A stretch of DNA of 64,000 bases from Hydractinia symbiolongicarpus (taxonomy: Eukaryota > Cnidaria > Hydrozoa > Anthoathecata > Hydractiniidae): assembly GCF_029227915.1 (NCBI RefSeq), contig NC_079877.1:23275851-23339850 (forward strand), written 5' to 3'. The notes under the pieces are model-generated. The model saw only the letters and a program-made list of their open reading frames with translations, ran no database searches and had not been told where the DNA came from. The first letter of the stretch is position 1. Each line of letters starts with the position of its first letter. The translations under genes were made by a program, and so were the position numbers. This document shows, one piece after another, positions 56,195 to 64,000 of the stretch.

Positions 56195-58770
56195 GAGTAA
56201 AAGTGCACAGCGTGAAAAGAATATGAACAAAAATTTAGAGTTAGTGTTGAATTGATATTTTTATCCGATTATTTTATTTTACTGTTCAAAATTAGCTAGT
56301 TCATCACCATATTTATTGCATTATATATTTTTGTATGGAATTCTATTGTAAAATGCAGAACGAAAGGCCAGGCAGTATGTTCATAAGTTACTGTCAATTG
56401 CTGTCCTATACAATTAGGTATCTTCTGGTATCGCTAGTTCTTATAGTGACACTCATACAGAATTTACCTCTACCTGCGCTATGTTTATAACTGTGGGGCA
56501 CATTTCTGGCTCACTTTTTATTAGCGATATTTATAAAAATTTGATTCCTAACGTCCCTGGGAGTGAAAACAAGCACACATTTTATGTTTACGCGACACAT
56601 TATCCGCAGAATATAAGGCTTAAATATTTATTTTTCGATTTTACATCAGGACTAGTGTAGAATAAGTATTTTGGTTTAAAACTTTTTATCGGCATTAATA
56701 CAGAATTAAGTGCAGCGGGCTTTTTATATCTTGCACCTGAGCTGCATTGCATCTTATCACAACAAACTGGTTAAGGGTCCTGATTCAAGAAACAGTGTTT
56801 AAGCATGATTTTCGTGACAACAGATCTAATTGCGACATAATCATCGTGATATTGAACGAATAAAAATTGAAATATTTGGAGTAAACGAAGTTACGCATCC
56901 ATGAATCCATGAATTGCTAAAGGCGTTCATATCTATAATTACAATGCAACTTAAATCATGTTCACAAAGAAGACGTTACTTTTCGAATGACCAACTTAAT
57001 TTTAAACCAATTTAAAAAGATTTTTTGTTGGAAAATCTGAACGTCTTTTTCCTGCCCAAATAGAAAGTGCAGTCAAATGACATTGACATCATTTCCTAAC
57101 ATTTCGAAGACACTTGTTAATGAAGATATATTGGACTTTAATGTAAACCACCATATTAAACTGTCTAAAATAGTAAATGGTGTTACTTCTCGTATACTGT
57201 CGTGCCAAGTTTTATGTCTTAAGCATGATTTTGTAATATAGTTTACAAAAGGAAGGTAAGACGCATGCAATGGAGTCATAAACGTTGACAAATATATAAC
57301 AAAATAATAATACGAAAATAGAAATAGTATAATTATTTGAGGAGGGTTGGTGAAAGAGTGATAGTGTCAATCTGTGGCGCCGTTATAGTTTGATGGAAAA
57401 AATCACCAACGCGAACGTTTCCATTATTTTTTTCTTGAGGTATTTAAAGATTGGAATTTCTTTGTATATATATTTTTTGTGCTTATTCTTCAAATGTGCG
57501 GAATTATAAGCAGTTACAACAAATTAACAACAATGTTTCTTCGAGAGTATAACTTGAATCTTCTTGTTCTTACTTTCATTCACCCAAACTTTCACTTTAT
57601 TCTCTTTCACTCTGTTTTGCTTATTCAGAACTTGATTGCAACGGGCGTGATCACTATCTTAAGAACGTTAAGTAGCTATTGTATGCATAAATGTCCGTAA
57701 ATGATATAAGAACAACGCTGCAAATAAATCATTTAGATAAAAATCGCTTTTTAAATTAATTACCGCTCAAAATTTCACTGTGGGGGTGCGTGACAATGCC
57801 AGCGGAAGAAAAAACAGCAAACACGGGGTACAGTTAGACATAAACGCATTCTAATTCAATCAGCTAGTTAACTATTTTTACATCGAACACCCAATATGTT
57901 GTTAATGAAGAAATACCTCTATAGGTAAGGTTTAAATCTTTTAAAATAAAATTCAAGTACGTTAACAATGACAATGTCACTGATTGGACAAAGCTTTGTG
58001 ATTAATCACATGATGCTAGTGTAAGCATCATCCGTTACACCGGACTAATTGTGACTCTGAGTTGATAGGCTCTTAACGCAGTGTTGAAAAAAATAATATG
58101 CACAACAGACCTGGATTAGTCGTGTGGAAAACATTCAACTTTTTTCTCTTATTCGAATGAACCATTAGGTGATGTCACTGACTTTCTCATTAAAAATTCT
58201 TAAGATTTTTTAATGATAATGAGACCGTGGAGTGGTCATTAGACCAGGTTTCACTTGCGAACGATTGATATCTTTAATATACCTTATTGCATTGCATACG
58301 TAATGGCGAATCTTATCTGCAACCTTCTTTTTTTCAATAAATTCAGTTTTTCACGAGATCAGTAGATAACGTTTTATTGCATAGCCATTATTTCACTAAT
58401 TAAGATTTTTGCTACTAGCTTAATAATTAATGCCACTTAAATAACATGTTGTGTTGTACAACCAAACACTTTCAAGGTTTCAAATGTTCCACAGGATGTA
58501 CCATATAACACAAAATAGACACTAACAATGTCCTGTACATAATACGGCACATTGTGTTGAGAGTGAGAAATGCACCAAAATGTATAGGAAATGTCATCAT
58601 AATACGATTAATATATTATTATGAAGTGACATCATAACTTAACTAGTCCAGTGCAGTTAGTTTATCGGCTGTGTTTTAACCGGTGTGTTAATTCATATTT
58701 GTGAGAGCGCACATATATATCAAATTTAGAGAAAGTAATTATTGCGTTTTATGACAACTCTTGATCAAAA
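56195..58770. other. Intergenic interval, no gene seen
   Basis: 3' flank of the GPCR and A/T-rich sequence. Short frames at 57073-57291 and 57479-57700 show no domain. Confidence 0.45.
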
Positions 58771-58774
58771 ATCT

Positions 58775-58976
58775 ATGTTGTTAAAAATTTTTTTAGAAAG
58801 ATTGATAAAAGGAAAAATGATGTCTGTTAATGTCCTTTTCATGTAGCTTTAAGGCGATTTCTGCAATAAAAATAAATGTTGTTAAAAATTTTTTTAGAAA
58901 GATTGATAAAAGGAAAAATGATGTCTGTTAATGTCCTTTTCATGTAGCTTTAAGGCGATTTCTGCAATAAAAATAA
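58775..58976. repeat. Perfect 101-bp tandem duplication
   Basis: The unit 58775-58875 (starting ATGTTGTTAAAAATTTTT) is repeated immediately at 58876-58976 with no difference that I can find. It contains GTCCTTTTCATGTAGC and ends in AATAAAAATAA. The identity implies a very recent event, or an assembly artefact. Confidence 0.9.
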
Positions 58977-60890
58977 TATTTTTATAAATTTTGGCGAATA
59001 AAAGGTTGTTTATCAAGTCCTTTCAAAATTTTTAAAATTCGTTGTTTGATTAACACAAATTAAGATTGAAATGTTTAATATCTGGAAGCGGATGAGCATA
59101 ATTATAGTAACTAAATATTAAAATGTATGTAAAAATGTTTAAATTTTAATGACCAAAAAACATTTTTAGCCCTATATGCCCCGGCAAAACTGTCAAATAC
59201 AACGCCTCCACCCAGATTTAGTTTATAATGCCATACGCAATTAGTGGCAGCTTTCAAAAAGAAGATACAAATTGTAAGAAAACTTTTTAAGCACTTTTAT
59301 ATGAAATTAACTTGTTTTTTTTGCTATAGATAAAGTTTAAAAACAATTTCCTGAAAACGGAACTGAAAGAAATAGAACTGCATTTTGCACGAAAACAACA
59401 ACTTTTTGTATTAGTGCGTGTGCAATAAAATAAAAAAATCGTTTTGAAAAAAAAATTGGGGGGAGGGAGAACTAAACCATGCCGCCCCTTTACAGTATTT
59501 CTCCTCCGTTCTGCCTTCTGCGGCACTGTCTTTCTTTATTATTGGAATTATTATGTCATTTTGACGTCATTAACCCCTTATTCTCCACATCTTTAAAGTT
59601 TCCTGGAAGTAGAGAAAATCGGATTTTCTGGAATTTTATTATTTCTTATTATATACCAGAAACTAAACACAAGACGCACAATTTCACTTTATTTTGTACC
59701 AGAAGTTATATGAACGAAAAGTGAAGACAGTTCTATGTTGACGTTTAGCAGCTCTTAAGGTTTAATTAGTTTTTTTTATTTTAAACAGCGTTGAATCCCT
59801 GACTGTATTATGTTTTGGTTAATTCATCTTTTTAAGATGTAAACAATTCTAATGATAAAGACATATGAAGACAATATAGAGTATCGTGCTTGAAATCTTT
59901 TTAGTTGAAATAAAATGTCTATAAACGCATATCTGTAGATAATTAATTCGAGCACAAAAAAGCCGTGGAGATTATCACATTTTTATTGTACTGACGAGAT
60001 ATTTTACCTCCGTGTTTGATTAGGACTAATTTATAAGTTGAACAAATCCTAACCGAGCCGAAATGTATGCAATAAAAGTGCGACGGATATACGAAGTGGC
60101 GATTTATTTTTGCTGCACGAATGCTGGATTTCATGTAGTTAAAAAAAGGAAAGGTTAAAGAAATTTTATGTTTTACCAAAAACAGTACGACTATTCCTGT
60201 GATCCTTTGCTAATGCATTTAGTATTTATAAGTCTGTTTAACTTTGGCTTCATAACAAATCACGAATGAATAGACTCGACGTTTGCACAAATATCCAAAA
60301 TAATTATTTTATTGTTTATATTATTATCTCTAAGGACGTACAGCTGATTAATGCCTTTATTGCACAAAAGTGCTTAGACGACGCAAAAGGAAGTTATAAG
60401 TAGAGATTCAACGTGTGAATAAAACATAATAAAGTTTACTTCACATTGTGAATGTCGAGGAAACATCGATGTGGTAGGTTTCTCAGGACATTTAAAAATA
60501 TCTTGTAACCATAAATTAATCTGGTTTATTAAAAAAAATATTTGAGATGGAAGTTATTAGAAAGATTTAAGCAAATATCAACAGTATAAGCAGATATTGG
60601 ATGGTTATTAGTTGAATATCAAGATCTAACCATATTCGAGGTAATTCAGTTTTTTGTCAGGGCTAGCAAAGTCTGATATTTAACAGAAATAGGAATCCAA
60701 TATCTTTTTCTAACCAACTGATCCTTGTTTTTTGCTCTTTAAATAAATCTGTGTTATCAGAATTGTAAATGTAGATGTAGGAAATGATGCTTGTATTTGT
60801 TAAGAACTCTTCAACGTCAATTAATTTCTAATAATTTAAGAGCATGTTCGCACGTTGCAGATATAGATCTATTTTCATACCGGAATAGGT
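58977..60890. other. Interval without a supported gene
   Basis: Contains open frames on both strands around 59287-59724 over a G-rich/A-rich junction; no domain, no splice support. The rest is A/T-rich. Confidence 0.4.
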
Positions 60891-60895
60891 GTCTG

Positions 60896-61053
60896 TTTGT
60901 TCATGTGATACCGGAGCGAGGTTATGTCGTTAAGTCGAGAATGATGATGATGATGATTCATACGAAAATGAACCAATAAGATATGCGAAACGGAATGATT
61001 TCGATCCGATGAAAAGAGTGACATGACCTCGCTCCGGTATCACATGAACAAAA
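60896..61053. repeat. Foldback with 35-base arms
   Basis: Arms 60896-60931 and 61017-61053 are near-perfect reverse complements sharing GATACCGGAGCGAGGT. The ~85-base centre has a (GAT)n microsatellite (about 60941-60957). It is unrelated in sequence to the foldbacks at 41.9 and 43.6 kb. Confidence 0.8.
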
Positions 61054-64000
61054 GCATCGAAACAAAATGGCGACATTAACAAGTTTTACTTGATGCAGGT
61101 ATCTGAATTTTTAAGTCAGTTCTTTTAATTTGCATGTGCACATATTCCAGTATAATATCTCTTCGGAACATATCTATCCGAAAACGTTTACGCATGGTCT
61201 TAACCAACCTGGTATTGTAATTAATGTAAGCAGGAAACTCTCCTAAGGCTAATATGTTAGGTTTGAAGCTAGAAATAAAGAAAGATTTTATAAAAAGGTT
61301 AGCTCGTATTTATGAAAAGCCTGACCGGCGTATTTGTCCATAATGACAATCCTGAAACAATCGGACCAGGAGACATTTGCCGACCGAGAGAATGAACACA
61401 ATTGATTTCTTCCCTTTCTTTAACACAAACACAATGAACCCATATTCTGTTAACGAAAAGCTTCTTCGTTGTGATTTTTTTCGGAAAATGGACTGCTCCG
61501 TTGTAAGGGTAGCTAACCGAAACACGAAGGAGTGCTTTCGCGCCACAAGTAATCGATCAATGGAATATCTAAAATTATTGGCCAAAGCGTTTTTGACTTT
61601 CGGGTTTTTGTTTCTAAGAGAAATGTAGCTTGGAACAGCTTCTCAAAAGAGCACTTCATCACAATACGCTTTTAATTATCAGCCGCAGGATGTCAAGAAT
61701 TCTCGTCAAGTTTTCTTAAAACTCATGCTGTGACACATAAAAGACTATTCTTATCGTACTGTTGTGTTGTTAATCATAGAACTATTTACTAACGATATAG
61801 TTTTATAATTTCTTTAAGTACTTGGTTTCTAATAATATTGGTTTGCATTGGCTATTAGTTCTGATGGTTCACAGACTTTTTGTTTGGTGTCTGGTATATT
61901 AAAAAGGAACGAAACAGTGCACAAAACAGAAAGGGTTGGTTGTTAGATTTTTCCTATGATCAAGTTAAACACGATTGAAATAAACAAAGTGCTAAACTAA
62001 AAGCAGCATATGGCACTACAAGAACGTATGATTCTGCATCAGAGAGAAGCATATATTGGTGATTGTAAAAATAACAATTTTGGGAGTAGTTATGCTACGA
62101 ATTGACACATAACTGTCAAGTTGACTGACACATGACATATATCTGACATGCATATATTAGAAGCATATTGCTATTAGTGTCCACAATACGATATATTCTA
62201 CTTCGCACTTAAGTCAATTTGCGCGCACAGGGAAAGTCTCTAGTGTCCGCTCGATTATGATCCACTGCACAGTGGAATTGTCTTCTAGTGCCCACTGGAC
62301 AAACTTAGCTACTTGTGTCTTCTTGATAGCGCCACAGTGCACATAAATATCGTTAGTCGTTAGCCCATGTAGAAGGACACCCATTATAACATATCCGGAG
62401 CATCTCTATTTCGTCATTATTTTGCTTCTGACAAAGGCCTGTATATGGTGTATAATTCTTGCAATTTCACCCTGATATGTGTATACCGAGACATCTAAAA
62501 CATAAATAGATTATTGCTGAAAATTAAGCAAGGATCAGAATTATTAATAATAAAAAATTGCCTAAATTCACAATGCCAGAGAATGAGGAAGGCGAGCGTT
62601 TTCTTTTTTAGAAAAAAAGGTTAACTTTTATTTTATTTTTTTGGTTTGTTTGTTTGTTTGTTTTTTGCTTCAACGAATTCCATCAGTTTCGCTTCCAGAT
62701 GTTCTTCTTTCTTTGCGTATTTCATAACGCTTAATTTCTGTGTTTTCTTCGCAAGTTTTAAGTGACGCAACCAATTTTATCAGATTAATTTTCTTCCGCT
62801 TTTCCTATAGTGTTGGAAAATTATCTAATTTATATATTTCTATGTGATAGTTGTTTTTGTTTTCAATGCTTGTTCCACCTTTAATTTTTTTTGACGCAAT
62901 CAAGCATTGAATTTTTCACAAATCCTTTGGATAATTTTTGAAATCGCTATCTTTTTAAAACTCTTTCTGGAAGGAATATGAATTCTAATTAGTTTTTATA
63001 ATTAATGGCTTCTACGTCAATTTTTAAATTTCCTTCAGGTTTTGGTTTTCAAAGCTCAGTTTATTCTAGACTTTGGGATTTTTTTTATGCATTCTGATTC
63101 CTCCCTTCAAGAATTGCCAGGTTAGTATTTTAGTGCGCCAAATAATACTTAATTTCATCAGTTATTAATTTAGTAAAACGAGGGAAATATTAAACTCATT
63201 TGGATCATCTTGTGAATTAAGGAAATATTTCTTATCTTTTTTCCATTTACACCCTGACCCCACAAAAATATTCAATACATTTCCCAACAACCCGTCCTTC
63301 TTCTTCAAAAGACTGCGAATAACCTTTGATTCCTAGTTGTTTTTTTACTGTTGACGACTTCTAAGATATGGTTTGATGTAAAATTGTTCACTGATCAGAA
63401 ATAGCAGGCTTTCCTCAATCTTGTTTTCAACTTATTTTTATCACTCTTTATATAAATCAAAACAAGTTATAAAAACAACTGATTCAATGATGTTAAATCG
63501 CTGTTGATTATATCAGGTTAAAGTATTTACAATGCTTATCGATATACACGATGAGCAGAACTACGATACGTTTGAGTGTACTTTGTGACAATGAGAAGGA
63601 GAACCATGTATAAGTTCGTTTATACGTATTTGGTTGATGTGTTGTACTTATTTTCTTTCCACTATGATTGATTGGTTTTGGTATAGCTTGTTCTGCGATT
63701 TATTTTAAACCTAAGACAACTTCCCCCGGTAATCGTCGCTAGGCACTCAAGACCACCTCTTCTAATTGTTGAAACATGGCACGACAACCCAAACAAAAAC
63801 AAATTGGACTATTAACAGTACTTTGCTTATAAGTTACCACTGTAAAATTATTTTAACCAACCTATAAACAAATATTTGCATATTTGTTACCCAAAACAAC
63901 TTAAAAAGGTGCCTTTTTAAATCAATTGCATGAAATTGACACATCCCAGTTTTACTTTCTTTTAGTTTTTAATTAAAAACATAGCACTTTATTAGCTACT
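61054..64000. other. 3' end of window, no supported gene
   Basis: Opposed open frames at 61310-61628 are of similar length on both strands and lack domains, so neither is supported. A short (GTTT)n tract lies at about 62645-62663. I see nothing else of note. Confidence 0.4.

Noticed and set aside
59287-59724. ORFs on both strands near 59.5 kb
   Set aside because: They overlap each other and depend on a G/A-rich junction; no recognised domain.
61310-61628. Opposed ORFs of 83-91 codons
   Set aside because: Both strands are equally open over the same bases, and neither has domain evidence or a splice context.

Overview
This is A+T-rich, intron-bearing animal DNA. The short and long introns, the dense DNA transposons and LINE relics, and the gene content (divergent class A GPCRs and a secreted PAN-EGF protein with a cnidarian-type C-terminal module) point to a cnidarian, most likely a hydrozoan. 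The species cannot be named from the sequence alone. I see no prokaryotic operon, no viral genome, no canonical tRNA or rRNA gene and no CRISPR array.

Layout. 1-3.6 kb is intergenic, with a weak LINE relic. 3.7-11.4 kb is a three-exon gene for a 318-aa secreted PAN/EGF/C-terminal-module protein. Its first intron (about 6.2 kb) holds an almost complete ISL2EU (PIF/Harbinger-like) transposon with TIRs and TSDs. That element was itself hit by a piggyBac-like TTAA MITE, which was then hit by a 5'-truncated LINE. 11.5-20.3 kb is repeat-rich: a tRNA-derived SINE, a diverged tandem repeat block and a LINE reverse-transcriptase relic. 21.3-23.3 kb is a single large ORF (654 aa) with degenerate ankyrin-like helices and a C-terminal HAE...PCxxC signature typical of zinc-dependent nucleic-acid deaminases; it is the most novel gene here. 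25.2-26.1 and 39.7-40.6 kb are two related intronless GPCRs on the minus strand. 27-32 kb holds MITEs and a broken mobile-element-type ORF. 34.5-37.4 kb is a five-exon gene for a small single-pass membrane protein of unknown family. 41.9-43.8 kb is a cluster of foldback elements. 44.1-48.8 kb is a tandem array of three GPCR paralogues, the middle one a pseudogene. 55.1-56.2 kb is a sixth GPCR, unrelated to the array. 56.2-64 kb has repeats, a perfect 101-bp tandem duplication and a foldback, but no gene I can support.

The genes do not form one pathway. The receptors suggest a chemosensory or peptide/amine signalling GPCR-rich neighbourhood growing by local duplication. The deaminase-like protein and the small membrane protein stand apart and are the best candidates for undescribed biology.
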